A stretch of DNA of 64,000 bases from Paracyclopina nana (taxonomy: Eukaryota; Arthropoda; Copepoda; Cyclopoida; Cyclopettidae), in assembly GCA_019096065.1 (NCBI GenBank), contig JAGUCH010000009.1:1436001-1500000 (forward strand). Direction: 5' to 3'. This document shows, in pieces, positions 29,501 through 41,233 of the stretch; positions within the stretch are counted from its first letter, which is position 1, and each line of letters starts with the position of its first letter. Below the pieces are notes generated by a model. The model saw only the letters and a list, made by a program, of their open reading frames with translations. It was not told the DNA's origin and searched no databases. A program made the position numbers and the translations under genes.

Positions 29501-32500
29501 GCCTTGATTGCTTTCACCATGGCAACTCCCATTGGCAGCGCTATTGCTGGGCCGATTTATGAGGCAGTTGGCTACTTTGGCGCTTATGGAATCGCAGCTG
29601 GATTCAACCTGTTTGCCATCCTCTACATCACCTTCTTTGTGGCAGAGACGGTACATGAATGGGTCGCCAGGTGGCGCTTTTTGTTTGCCCATCAGGCCAA
29701 GTCGGCCAACGGCCGTGCAGCCAGTTAGCAAAAGGCGCCACCTGGCGGCCGAAAGTATCCCTACAGAGGAAAAAACTAATTAGCTTCCTTTTTTAGAGGG
29801 ACACAAAGCAGCATAGGAAAACAGTCATTAAAGACTTGTTTGACCTCAGACAGGTAAAAGTTCATTAAAGTAAAAGTACACATTTACTGCCGTATGATAA
29901 TTGCTTCATTCCTAGATTATATTTTCGCTGAACACACTATTAAGGCCCAGGGCTGGATGGCTGCGAGGAAAATTGTTGACCCTTGTGTTTCTCGGCTTCT
30001 TTGTGACTTTTTATTATGGTGAGTGCTAGGCCCTCTTTATTGGATACACAGCCATAAAATTGGCAAAAGAAAGCCCTTTAATGCTCGCTAACATGGCTGA
30101 CATAACAAACAAGCAATTTGCGGTGTTTTTTCAATGGCGTTAATTGCTAGGGTTATTTTTACATTGAAAGCAATAATCCTTTCTTTTTTCGTAGGTGAAA
30201 TGAGCGTGACTTACCTTTTCACCATCAGATATTTCGACTTTACTTATACACAATATGGGTTATACAATACCTACCGATTTGTGGTCAATTTACTTGGTAA
30301 GCCCATGTTTGCTTCTTTTTCATGGGATGTCGGTCTATAAATACAGATACCATGACATAAAGCTGTGCAATCTTGAGCATTGATTTCAATTTATTTTCAA
30401 GAGAAAGCAACATTTTTGCTTATTTTCATTCGCACAATAACCTGATGAGAAGCAGCCATTTGTATTTGTCTGTTTTTCTTTTTGTTATAGCTCTCCCCAG
30501 ATTCTTTTTGCGTAGAAAATTGCTTTCTTCTTTCAAAGGCTGCCTTATTTGAAGTGGCAAAATACTAGCAAAAGCATGCAGGACTTCCAATTGGCTAGCT
30601 TCTTCTTTTTCTCTATTTTTTGTATATTCCCTTACTATTCTCTATATACCTGTTCCACCTTTTTGTACTATAGGTATGGCTTTCACCTTGGGCTTTGTGA
30701 GCTTCTTTTTGGGAGTATCCGATCCTATGGTTGGCATAATGGGATGCTTCAGCCAAATTTTGGCCTCTGTTTGCATGTTTGCAAGCCCCTATTTCGAAGA
30801 TCCGTGGCTTATTTATCTAGGTGAGGACAAAGGCTCTAAAGCGACATGTAATACATGCATGTACCTTAAAGGCTTTGATTAGCTTTTTTCCAAATGCTAA
30901 TGGTGGATTAAGCAGTAAGATAACGCCTTAAGAACCAAAGCCAGCGGCTGCATTTGATAAAAATCATGTGGTTGTCATCTATGGCATCAGCATTTGTTGT
31001 TGATTGCGAAAAAAGCCTTCTCCCTTGTTTCCCCCCCTCGTTTAGCTAAAAATGAGTGGCTTCTGTAGAAAAAAGGATTTCTCCACTAACTACAACTCTT
31101 ACATTTTCAGCACCGGTAATTGACTTCCTCAATGGAGCCGTCACCATAGTGAACAAGTCTATGCTCACCAAATCTGTGCCCAATCACGAACTAGGTAAGA
31201 GGACCCCTCTAGCTGCCATCAACTTCTCCTAATGTCACTATATACAGTATAGTGTACTTAGAGAAAAAGGCCTTATTTTGTACTACACACGCGGGCGCTC
31301 TTGAATTCCAAACTGAAGTAACGCGCTGTTCATGTACTACTTAGAAAAATAAGTGGAACCAAAACACTGGAAAACCATCAGAGGAACACCACATGAATGT
31401 CCTGTTCATGTACGCCCCAAACTCCTTAAGAAAATGCACGAAAAACACCTCAAGGAAGGGAGAAATGACAATGACAAGCGCCAGCTGATACTAAAAAAAT
31501 CAGATCGACTTTAAGCCAATTTGAAAGTAAACAAATCTAAATTTGGCTATTAAGTGCTCCACATTTTAGTCATTTTGAGCAAAATCAAAAATTAAATTTC
31601 AGCTTTTATCAAAGAAATGTGATGAAAGTTAGTTTGTTTTGAAATATGCTGAAAACCACTAGATAAAATAGCAAAAATTGCTATTAAAAACGCTGCTCGG
31701 CCCCAAGCTGAACTCTAGAGTGGCAGTCAGCAACGGATTCACCTTTCCTTATGACAATTTTTTCCATAGAGACCTAAATCATAACAATAACATTGACATA
31801 GAGTCTTCCACGCGATCTTTATGGGCAAAATTGGTGTGCAGCCGGAAAAGAAGTCATCATTACCAGAAAGTTCCAATCAGAACTTGTTTGTCTATGGCTT
31901 GGCTTTTTCCGTCAGAAATTGTATTTTTGCATAAGATACCAAAAAATAACACTTTCCTGAGTCAGAATGAGGTACTACTGCAAGCGGATCGACTGGGGTT
32001 CAATCTTTTTTTAATTGAGCTATTTTCGCTAAATCTTTGATTTTTAGCTAGGAGTTAACATCAGTTAACATGACCATTTATACCACTTCTTGTATTTTTT
32101 GTTAACTTTGATTTTTCTTAAGAAAAACCAGAATTATGTCTGCTTTTTTAAGGGTTGTGCACCTGAAAAAATTTGCACCATTTTGACAACAAAAAAGTTG
32201 TCGCATCCATTTTCAAACCAGTATTTCCCATATTTTTACACTAGATAGCGACAAAATGTTATGATTTGGATTTCTATACCTGAAGGCATTCTTAGTACAT
32301 GAACAGGGCAAAAAACTGAAGTCCCTTGAACTAGAAAAAGTGAGCAGCTAGTGCAGTGTTGGAGCAGCAGCAGCAGCAGCTGCTACTCTTCAAAACTTTT
32401 TCACGTAGCTACATAGCTGGAAATTCTACCACCAACTTTCTAGATCTCATTCAATATGAACAGGCTGATTCAGAGAATCGAGAAAAGCAGCTGCTCAAGT

Positions 32501-33686
32501 GCACACTTAATTCTCTGTATCTGTACAGTTTTTCTTGCGAAAGCTCCTGGTCTAATTCTTTGTATTCCTTGAGCCACAATTTATCTTGTTGTAGTGTATT
32601 TCGTTGATGCCTCTATTTGCGTATTCATGCAGTCCACAAACGGATAGGAGATAAACCTCTGCTGTGAAGAGTCTACTAATGTCGTTGTATTAATAGACAA
32701 TCTTCTCGTTTATTTATTGCTCTGCGTGTGCATGTCGTTGATCTCGTTTCAAATACGTTATTCATCGAGGAGCTGGAAGCAGATATTTTTATGCTGCTCT
32801 CCTCACCTTTTGTGGTGAAAGCAGCAGGCGAAAACACTTGAAAAAGAAAAGACTTTTGTAGTTCGTAGCTATAGCATTAGGTTTTTTCCAGTTCTTCTAA
32901 AAGTTTTGAATGGCTACTCTATAGTACTGCTATACTACTATAGAAGTGTCTCTTTGTTGAGGCACGCGCGCCTCTTTGAACAGAATCTGATTTTCTCAAG
33001 AAGTTTGACTGGCTCAGCTTTTTCTACATTCATCGAACGAAACAACAATATTTTTCAATGGCCTCGGTTCAACCGCTCAAAAAAAATAATGTACTACTTA
33101 TGCATGATATCCATAAGTATCAGAAATTGGTTCATGACAATATGATGCAATTCCAGTACTGCGAACTGAACGCAAAATGTTAGGAAAGCTCCAGTCTCAA
33201 TGAAAATACATTTGATTGGAATATCACTTTGTTGCGCAAAAAAAATGTATCTTACATCTGAAAATACAGTTGGATGCCTCAAAGAATCATTCTTTGCCAT
33301 TCAAGCATAACCATACCATATGTATAATGTATTTGAAAACTTTTTAGGTCAAATCTCCGCAGTCATGTCTGTCGTGGAAGCCTTCGTACCAGTCGTGGCC
33401 AATCCTGTTTACTCAGCTGTCTTTAAGGCCTCAGTGGAGAAATCTGAGCTTTTACCTTCGGGCTCAGTATTTTTGATCACAGCGGCTGTAATGGTGCTTT
33501 GCATCGTTGCTTTCATGTAAATACAGCCTTCCACTATTAGATTAATGGCATGTGGTATCTGTAATGAAAATATGCCATATTCTGCTTTCTTCCAGTTTCC
33601 TCTATGCTGACTACCGAAGCACAGCGAGAAAAGAGAAATCCTTGCCCCAAGTGCGATTAAAGTCCATCATTATGATTGCAGAGTAA
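26571..33686 (+). CDS. SLC46-like major facilitator transporter, 12 exons
   Basis: Exons: 26571-26787, 27251-27373, 27610-27695, 28234-28413, 29483-29650, 29797-29853, 29916-30018, 30195-30296, 30674-30820, 31111-31194, 33348-33516, 33596-33686. They give 508 residues. The MFS loop 2-3 signature is present (GAWSDKHGRKP), about 12 hydrophobic helices are spread over the exons, and a glycosylation-prone loop after helix 1 (NSTNSTVYKEAEDN) is typical of SLC46. SLC46 proteins move folates, heme or peptidoglycan/cGAMP-type solutes, often with protons, at plasma or lysosomal membranes. The substrate cannot be told here. The exon 4 donor (AGT/GTTTTT) is weak and is the least certain junction. The start is the first in-frame ATG. 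AATAAA lies at 33748-33753. Confidence 0.88.
28881..29102. mobile_element. Harbinger-like MITE, GGGCCTGTTCACCTGC family, copy B
   Basis: 222 bp in SLC46-like intron 4. Both ends carry GGGCCTGTTCACC in inverted orientation with perfect TAA duplications on each side. No coding content. Confidence 0.85.
31323..32309. mobile_element. Possible ~990-bp non-autonomous Harbinger-like element
   Basis: Lies inside SLC46-like intron 10. The left end reads CTGTTCATGTACTA and the right end is its inverse, TAGTACATGAACAG. These termini resemble the GTTCATCTAC MITE family. No transposase frame is seen in between, so it would be a deletion derivative. Confidence 0.45.
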
Positions 33687-33747
33687 TTCGGTGTTGTTTA
33701 TTTTCCATGATAAATGATATGCTATAGAATATATACTAGATCATATT

Positions 33748-33753
33748 AATAAA
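33748..33753 (+). terminator. Polyadenylation signal of the SLC46-like gene
   Basis: AATAAA 62 bases after the stop codon. Confidence 0.55.
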
Positions 33754-34568
33754 CGTGCAATATCTAACGTTTGTATTGGAATAAAAAAGCTGGTTGTTAA
33801 TTGGGCTTCTTCAAATATAATACTGACACTATATCCATGGAAATATCACAATTTTTGGTGTAAGGGGGGCGCTTTGGAGGAGGGTTGACAAACAGATATG
33901 TTTCGATTAAGATACCCGTCAATTAATAGAAGAATTTTGTTAAGTGGTAATTATTTGTAGTAGTAGCGTATCAGTAGTATTCATTGGGTTGAGCAAAAAG
34001 GAACAATCAAATAACACTGAAACTAGCCATTTTTATAAAGGTTCCTCATATTTGAATCGTACTTGATTATCACACTCAGCTTTTGTGTTCATGTACCATT
34101 ATTGCTTGATAATAAAAACTGGAGCTCAATTTGAGCTTTCTCAGAGTGTTGTTGGGCTTTGGCAGCAGCGCAGGGAGAAGAGGCTACAAAACTATTTAGC
34201 AGACTACAATGCTTGTTGAGTACACGCTACTATATTTGTTTATGTACCTGTACTATATGTATCTAGGTATAATATATATTGAGAGGGGAGGTTACATATG
34301 TAGGAAGACTTTTGACAGGGGAGGCTGCTGCCAGCTGACTCATCAACCACAGTCAGCATGAATTAAGGAGCATGGCTTTTTTCTCTCACGTGAATCCACT
34401 TTCTTCAACGTCACTTGATGTCGTCTTCATAATTTGGGCTCAGTGTGGAGTCAAGTTGAAGTTGGAAAGTGGAGAGAGTGAAAGAAAAAAAAAATGCATA
34501 GCAGCTTTCTTGCGAGGCTTTCTAATCGAATGACGGTGAAGTAGTTGTTGACAGCATGATCCATGCTG

Positions 34569-34930
34569 GCAAATATGTTGACCACCCTCGTACTCGGTTG
34601 AGCAGATGACCTCACCGAGGACGAGATGTGACTTTAAGCTTCCAGAGTGGCAAGCAACAGCTCAGCTGGGATGGAAAAAAGCAGATGACTGCCTAAAACT
34701 AGGCTTGCTTTCTCATCATTTTCAAGGGGTGTTCATACATCCCCTAGCCTTCCGCAGTGAATGAAGGCCATTTTTGGATCAGACTTAGGTCATGCATCTG
34801 GAATCCATTGTTGGCTCTAGGCTCATTTTTGGTGCCATTGTTTCCACCACCATGGCTCATTTTCAATCACGATGTTGTCGTCATTTCAAAATCGATGATG
34901 CAAGATGCCAGAAGAGCTTTCCGGAGCCTC
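34569..34930 (-). pseudogene. Degraded colinear duplicate of the GC-rich 320-residue gene
   Basis: Bases 34569-34740 match 35029-35190 (the C-terminal coding part) at roughly 80% by eye, starting with an identical GCAAATATGTTGACCACCCT. Bases near 34850-34915 match 35395-35460 (the central part). The order is the same as in the neighbour, but about 200 bases are missing and the frame is broken. This is a decayed tandem copy directly 3' of the intact gene. Confidence 0.6.
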
Positions 34931-34944
34931 AGAAATGCACCTTT

Positions 34945-35907
34945 TCATACAGCAGTTTCTTGCAGACCCTCCAAATCTATGGGATGGCAGAACGGGGAGT
35001 ACACTGGCCTCACATGCTCCGAGTTGGCAAATATGTTGACCACCCTCGTTCTCGGTGGTGCAGTTGACCTCGACGAGGCTGTGCTGTGACTTTGAGCTGC
35101 CAGAGTGGCATTCAACAGCACATCTGGAATGGAAAAAAGCCGGCGACTCCCTGAAACTGGGCTCGTCTCATCCTCAGCCTTCTGATACAGTCGATGATGG
35201 CCGTTCAACCCTTGGCCTTTGCGAAAGGCCTCGATGCTCAGGATTTTCACACTGGATGAGGTCCATTTGGAGGAAGGCGCTGATGAGGTCGAGCTGGCCC
35301 TTCCTTTCCGCTTCTTGTTTGGCCTCGGTGCAACGAGGACGACCTGCAGCTCTTCCTCATTGTCATGGTTTTCAGCCTCACACAGAGGCTCAGTGGCCTC
35401 ATTTTCAATCACCATGTTCTGCTGGCCATTACTACTCAGGTACAAAATGCCAGAAATTCCATGATGATGATGCGATGCATATGGCTGGGGCTCGCGGCCC
35501 TCGCCCATTTCCGCAGCGGCCTCATTGGCCTCATCGATGGTCATGTATCGATCAACCGAGTCCAAAAAGGCCTTGGCCACAGCCTCGGCCGTGGGCGAGT
35601 CAGGTGTGGCACTGGAGGTGCTGCTCGAGGCTTGGCAGCCTTCTTCTTCTTTCTTGTCCTCTTCGGAGTCATCGAGGTCGTCGTCATCGTTCTTCGGAGC
35701 CGCGGCCGCTGCGGCAACGGCGGCATACATCAGCCTCTGTGCTATCGAGGCCGGCCCTATCACGTTGACGTTGTTCTTATCAATGGTGAGGATGGCCGCG
35801 GAGTGTTTGCGGCCTTCTTTTCGTGGGCTTGCGTGGCCCCCATTGAGCACATGATAATGAACAGCTAATTCAAGGCCGGCGTCCTTGGTCGATGAGTGCC
35901 AAGGCAT
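34945..35907 (-). CDS. GC-rich low-complexity protein, unknown (N-terminus may be in an upstream exon)
   Basis: 320 residues from the first ATG. An AG acceptor (TTTTCAG/GCAAATG) sits 4 bases before it, so an upstream exon is probable and the start is provisional. An alanine run (YAAVAAAAAAAP) is followed by an acidic block (DDDDLDDSEEDKKEEE), a His run (ASHHHHG), and a basic nuclear-signal-like PNKKRKGR. Ser-rich linkers fill the rest. The composition suggests a disordered nuclear regulator, but no domain is recognised. It is far more GC-rich than its surroundings, as is the first frame in the window. A degraded duplicate lies immediately downstream. Confidence 0.5.
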   Translation of the reverse strand: MPWHSSTKDAGLELAVHYHVLNGGHASPRKEGRKHSAAILTIDKNNVNVIGPASIAQRLMYAAVAAAAAAPKNDDDDLDDSEEDKKEEEGCQASSSTSSATPDSPTAEAVAKAFLDSVDRYMTIDEANEAAAEMGEGREPQPYASHHHHGISGILYLSSNGQQNMVIENEATEPLCEAENHDNEEELQVVLVAPRPNKKRKGRASSTSSAPSSKWTSSSVKILSIEAFRKGQGLNGHHRLYQKAEDETSPVSGSRRLFSIPDVLLNATLAAQSHSTASSRSTAPPRTRVVNIFANSEHVRPVYSPFCHPIDLEGLQETAV

Positions 35908-36028
35908 TTGCCTGAAAATCAACGGGAAAATATGTATTGCTTTGACGACATTTTTTGGCCTTCAGCGCTCTGGTGCAACCGCATATATTTAATATTTTCG
36001 CCAAAATATCGATGCGAAATAGTATTTT

Positions 36029-36205
36029 ACCTGCTGCTTTTCGGGACTGAGAAGGTGCGGTAAAAATTGCGCGAGTATGGTAAACATAAAACCAAGACGA
36101 ATCTTTTAACCGAGCGTAGCGAGGTCAAAAGTGAGTCGAGGTTTTATATTTACCATACGAGCGCAATTTTTACCGCACCTTCGAAGTCCCGAAAAGCAGC
36201 AGGTA
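36029..36205. repeat. Foldback hairpin element
   Basis: Arms of about 75 bp are inverse to each other: ACCTGCTGCTTTTCGGGACT at the left, its inverse at the right, and AAGGTGCGGTAAAAATTGCG further in. The loop is about 25 bp. It could be a TIR-only MITE. Confidence 0.7.
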
Positions 36206-37046
36206 CAAATTTTATGCACTTAAACCGAATTTCCAAGTGAGTAATGAACTTGCCGAAATCAAGCGCAATTTCATAAGGGGCCGTGAACTTAAGGCATGCC
36301 TAGGTGGGAATTGCTCAGAGATCTGAAACTTTGCATAGCTATAGAAATAATAGAATAATCCAAAGATGGCTCTGCTATCTAGAAACATTGCTGCCCTCTA
36401 TAGCCTGAACAAGAACTACAAACCATAACAAAGTAGCTGAGCGACTGCCTAACAGTAAGCAGCGGCAGCTGTAGTGAAAAAGTGAAAAATCATTGAAAAA
36501 ATGGATTGAAGAGGCCAAGAAAACTACAGCGCACAGTGGGTTTATTTGCCGATTTCACGCGCACGGAAAAAAGTCGCGAAATCAACGTAGCACCTTTTCT
36601 TATTGGCTGTAAGCTAAAAATATTGCATCCTGGCACCCGGGAGAGCAAGTAAGAGCAGCCAATTCTGGTGGATTATCAATTTATGCTATTAGCTTGACTT
36701 CCCTGACTTGGTCACTCAATTGGAGTCGTTTGGAATCAAAAGTTATGGGCGATTCAATTTTTTCTCAAATTGTGCAAAGTTGCTGTTCTACTGAATTCGC
36801 CAAAATCAACTTTTGCCCAAAAATTATGCTTCCTTCACCAAATTTGAATCTCTCAATTAACATTAATTAGTGCTCTTTAGATAGCCTAGAAGTCATACAA
36901 ATTAGAAACTGAAAATGGGTGCTAAAATCGGAAATCTGCAATTTGACGTAATTTCTCATGCGCGTAAAATCGGCTTTTTGATCCAATGTGCAGCGGTCTC
37001 GGAAACGTCAGGGATCCCTGCTTATGACAAGTACTTGACCAAGTTG

Positions 37047-37130
37047 GTAAAAAGTAACCCTAGGGTTCTCATTTACCATTTACTAAGTAAAAAGTAACCC
37101 TAGGGTTCGCATTTACCATTTACTAAGTAA
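37047..37130. repeat. Two 40-bp repeats with AACCCTAGGGTT core
   Basis: The unit contains AAGTAACCCTAGGGTT and CATTTACCATTTACTAAG and occurs twice with a 40-bp period. The same pair recurs at 41443-41515 directly after a SINE. Confidence 0.7.
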
Positions 37131-37689
37131 CTAGGTAAAGGCGTCCATAAATGGACAGCGGGGGGCGGGCCTACGGTTTTGAGCAAAAGTTTGTACTAAT
37201 TTTGTACCATCATAACTGTTAATTATTTTTCTCTACCGGCAACCGAAAATCCCTGATAAGGTTTCAATCTCAAAACAGTTCTCAGTTTATTTCTCTTCCA
37301 AAGCTACCACATAATAAGCCATTGGAGGGACAAACTTTTTTGATAGATGGCGCTTTTTGGGCAAGTATATTTGGAAAAACGCGCGCGACATGTGTCATGT
37401 GCTCAGGAGCGGCAATTTGATTGGCTCATCAGCAGAGCCAGGCTAGAAAAAATTGGTTTCAGCAATGAAAAGCTTGGAAATTTGTGTGAGTTGCATATGG
37501 TTATATGGCTTGAAAGGGTGCCATTTTATCTGTAGAATATGTCATATTAATAAAGTTTTAAGAATTAGGGCTCCAAAAGCCAAAAAATAGCCCATTTGTG
37601 ATCGCCAATGTAGTGCAGCCATGTGAAATTTACTTGCTTATGATTCCTGGCTAGATGGCGCTGCGAATCTAGCAACTTTTTCTTTTTTC

Positions 37690-37990
37690 TATCCAAGGTT
37701 GATCGATTTTAGGACTATATGTTCTCATAGTCGATCCAAGAACGGTTTGTCTTGTCGATCCAAGTACAGTTCATTTTTCTTATCTAACACAATTCATGTC
37801 AGTCCTGGTCTATCCAAGGACTATGTGTTATAACAGTCGATACAAGGATGATCTGTCTCGTCAATCTGGGGACTGTCCATAGCAGTAGTTGATCCATGGA
37901 TGATATGTTTTGTCAATACAAGGCCAGTTTGTCGTAGTCTATCCACAGATGATCCATTGTCGATCCAAGGGTAGGAGTCCATAGAAGCCA
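37690..37990. repeat. Degenerate minisatellite, GTCGATCCAAGGA unit
   Basis: Repeated GTCGATCCAAGGAC-like words spaced 20-45 bp apart. An inverse block of the same motif is found at 39110-39320. Confidence 0.5.
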
Positions 37991-38269
37991 CAGACCCGCC
38001 AAGTGAGCATGTGTTGACTTGGGTCACTTTATGATGGATCAAAATAGTAGGTTGAGTCCATCTTTGAATTTCAACCTGGGATTTTTGGTGATTGTTAGAG
38101 AAAAATGAATCCCTATCACCCTCAACAAAAGTTAGACCCCGTGACAAATCCCTGATAGGTCAGTAATAATTAGAGAACCTCGCAAATAGCTTATTCCACA
38201 AATTTCTGCAGCCAAGTTTGATGAATAATCAATAAATTAATTGTTTCTGATTAACCCTCTCAGTCATAA

Positions 38270-39770
38270 TTGAAAAGTAGCTGTCCACATTGGAACTAGT
38301 AAATTATTTGGGAGCCCTGTGTGTATACTTTCAGCAGGCAACGTGAAATTTGGCAAGTGCATTCCTCTCATCATCGTGCATGATCATTATTGGCGCCATT
38401 TCTTGATTTTCCGCCAAATGACAGACTTTCATTTTTCTCTGCTCCCAATTAACAAAATGAGCTGAATTTTTTGATTGTGACTCTTATTTTGCCAGGGCTA
38501 CAATTTGTACGTATAAGCAACTTTTTTCCCGATTCTGATCCCCAAGGGTACTTGTTTATAAGCATTTTTAGTATATTTGCAATATCTCCAGCAGGCCTTA
38601 GCCAAATAAGCTGATCACTGTGACAATACTGACTATGCTAGTCTTTCTGATTACACTAAAGACGCTTGATGATGTAAGAGACATTATTGGACCAATCAAA
38701 ATCAGGTGCAAATTTCCAATGACCAATCAGAAGTAAGTATTTTGTTGTCGTTGTCTGTTCTTGCGAAACTAGACAATTTTTTAAGGGTCGTGTTAAGCAT
38801 AAAGTTTATCATATTTTGCAAAACAAAATCGCTGCTTCATCTTTTGAGACATTTTCCGCAAAGAAGATTATGAAGCAACATTTTAAGCCTACAAAAGGAT
38901 GAGTTTATTGATGAACATATTGAAAAGCTCAGTTTTATGGCGGCTTGTACTTTTGCACCAAGAAAATGTCATGCCGCTCTTACTTCATCTAGCCTCTTAA
39001 GATTACACTGTACACATTAAATATACTGAGTAGCTGATCTGGATAAACACTTTGAAACTGATAATGGGTGGCCATACTTGTATTGCCTAGAACATACAAT
39101 AGTGTCTGTAGATAGACTACAACAGATAGTCCAAAGATTGACAGTAAAAACTTAGTCCTTGGATTGACAAAACAGAACTGTCCTTGGATCGACTGCTCTG
39201 ATGTAGAAGAGTCCTTGGATTTACAGTTGAAACATACAGTCTATGGATGGGCTAGAAGGATGAACATGATCTGCCACCCCCAAAGATACTATGTTATTCT
39301 AGTCTATCCAAGGATGATAGAGAACAGTATCATAACAAAAACATGCCATGGGCCTACAATTTTGAAGAATCACTTAAGGTTAAAAATGATAGTTATAAAG
39401 TTATGGGGAATGCAAAATTAGGGCTCCACGCAAAAATTCACTTCATTTGGCCAAGGCTTGCTAGAGATATTGTAAATATACTAAAAACGCTTGGTACAAG
39501 TACCCTTACCAAATCAAAAAAAAGTCATTAATACAAATTGTAGCCCTGGCAAAATGGGAGCCGCAAATAAAAATTCAACTCTTTTTGTTTCTTGAGAGCA
39601 GAGAAAAATAGAAGTCTGTCATTTGGTGGGGAAAAAAATGGCCCAAATAAAGATCATTCACTATTGGGAGAGGAATGCTCATGCTAAATTTCAGGTTGCC
39701 TGCTCAGTATATGCACAGGGCTTACAAATAATCATACTAGTTCCAATGTGAACGTCTCCTTTTCATTTGA
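38270..39770. repeat. Large foldback element with ~340-bp imperfect inverted arms
   Basis: The left arm is about 38270-38620 and the right arm about 39440-39770. Matching blocks include CCAGGGCTACAATTTGTAC against ACAAATTGTAGCCCTGG, and the CAGGCAAC(G/C)TGAAAT block. The ~820-bp interior carries the inverse minisatellite and no coding frame. Confidence 0.6.
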
Positions 39771-39774
39771 TTCT

Positions 39775-40440
39775 GCTAAATGTGGAGGGTGGGCCTTCGG
39801 CCCACTCCCTAATTACTATGTAATGGCAAGCCTATGGCCTGCCCTAAAGTGTTCAATTACGAAGAAGATAATTAGATTCCCGCTAAATGTGGAGGGTGGG
39901 CCTTCGGCCCACTCTCTAATTACTATGTAATGGCAAGCCTATGGCCTGCCCTAAAGTGTTCAACTAAGTTGCAGATAATTTGATTCCGCTAAATGTGGAG
40001 GGTGGGCCTTCCGCCCACTCCCTAATTACTATGTAATGGCAAGCCTATGGCCTGCCCTAAAGTGTTCAATTAAGTAGAAGATAATTAGATTCCGCTAAAT
40101 GTGGATGGTGGGCCTTCGGCCCACTCCCTAATTACTATGTAATGGCAAGCCTACAGCCTGCCCTAAAGTGTTCAATTAAGTAGCAGATAATTTGATTCTG
40201 CTAAATTTGGAGGATGGGCCTTTGGCCCACTCCCTAATTACTATTTAATGGGAAGCCTATGGCCTGCCCTAAAGTGTTCAATTAAGTAGCAGATAATTTG
40301 ATTCCGCTAAATGTGGAGGGTGGGCCTTCGGCTCACTCCACAATTACTATTTAATGGCAAACCTACAGCATACCATTGAAGCTTCATGTTAATTGGCAGG
40401 CCTACGGCCTGCCCTAAAGTGTTCAATTAAGTAAGTAGCA
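39775..40440. repeat. 106-bp tandem satellite, six units
   Basis: Units start at 39775, 39882, 39988, 40094, 40200 and 40306 with GCTAAATGTGGAGGGTGGGC, giving a steady 106-bp period (107 once). Each unit has a palindrome-like GTGGGCCTTCGGCCCAC and a second GGC(A/C)TGCC-type palindrome. The sixth unit carries a diverged, longer 3' half. Confidence 0.9.
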
Positions 40441-40460
40441 GATAAAATTGAGGATTAAGA

Positions 40461-40672
40461 ATGTGTCTCAGGTGGCTCACTGGTAGAGTGTCTGGCTGCA
40501 AAACAGACTGTACCAGGTTCGAATCCCGCAGGGGTCAGAGAAATTTTTCCATTTTTCTGGACCACAATTTACTTCCTGGTCGATATCCTGGTACAGTTTC
40601 CTGTCTGGAAATTGGATTCTGACATAGGTCACAGCGAAATGTGGGGGGCGGGCCTCCTTCGGCCCGCCCCCC
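40461..40672 (+). repeat. tRNA-derived SINE, copy 1
   Basis: The head has a good RNA polymerase III A box (TGGCTCACTGG) and B box (GGTTCGAATCC) around a Cys-like CTGCAAA anticodon loop. The acceptor and T stems do not pair, so it is not a functional tRNA. The body includes ATTTACTTCCTGGTC and it ends in a GC-rich palindrome GGGCGGGCC...GGCCCGCCCC. Confidence 0.75.
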
Positions 40673-40852
40673 GATTAAGTAGCATATAATTTGATTCCGC
40701 TAAATGTGGAGGGTGGGCCTTCGACTCACTCTACAATTACCATGTAATGGCAAACCTACAGCATACCATTGAAGCTTCATGTTAATTGGCAGGCCTACGG
40801 CCTGCCCTAAAGTGTTCAATTAAGTAAGTAGCAGATAAAATTGAGGATTAAG

Positions 40853-41225
40853 CAGGGGGGTCTCGTAAGTGAGTTCTTGACGCAAGTTTTGCATGCTAAA
40901 ATCACCAAATCTGTTTGTCTTAGCCTAGGTGGCGCTAGTAGTTCTTACTACATAGCGCGTGAGCTTAAGTGATGTGTCAGTCATGGAAGCAAGCGGGCTA
41001 ATCTCACGCGTCTTCAAAAGAGCTCCTAGATAAGTTCTGTATTTTTTAAAAAAGTATGCAATTTGGGCACTTTTTGATAATTTAAGGCAGGTTATGGAAA
41101 TTTTTGGAAGTGAAATCCACAGAATTATATTTAAATTTTGTCTTGAAGCCTACCACAGCTCAGTCAGACTGTGTGCTATAGTACAGCAGCGACAAGAACT
41201 CACCTTATTACTATAGATCATCTTG
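40853..41225 (+). mobile_element. hAT-like 373-bp MITE, copy 1
   Basis: Runs from CAGGGGGGTCTCG to ATAGATCATCTTG and is flanked by perfect 8-bp duplications GGATTAAG (40845-40852 and 41226-41233). An inverted copy of exactly the same length lies at 50842-51214. No coding content. The 8-bp target site and CA...TG ends fit hAT. The TIRs are weak. Confidence 0.88.
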
Positions 41226-41233
41226 GGATTAAG

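Larger units (their letters stand above)
33687..34944. other. Spacer with degraded gene fragment
   Basis: Contains AATAAA at 33748-33753 for the transporter and AT-rich DNA without features up to about 34550. A degraded copy of the neighbouring GC-rich gene follows, at about 34569-34930. Confidence 0.45.

Noticed and set aside
35055-35768. 237-codon plus-strand frame
   Set aside because: Shadow of the GC-rich minus-strand gene. The minus strand has coherent composition blocks and a splice acceptor.
37047-37130. Telomere-like repeats (AACCCTAGGGTT)
   Set aside because: Only two 40-bp units with a palindromic core, not a hexamer array.
39748-39930. Frames in the 106-bp satellite
   Set aside because: They repeat with the satellite period and have no independent support.
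40461-40535. tRNA-Cys (GCA) gene
   Set aside because: A and B boxes and the anticodon loop look right, but the acceptor and T stems do not pair and the sequence continues into a SINE body present twice.
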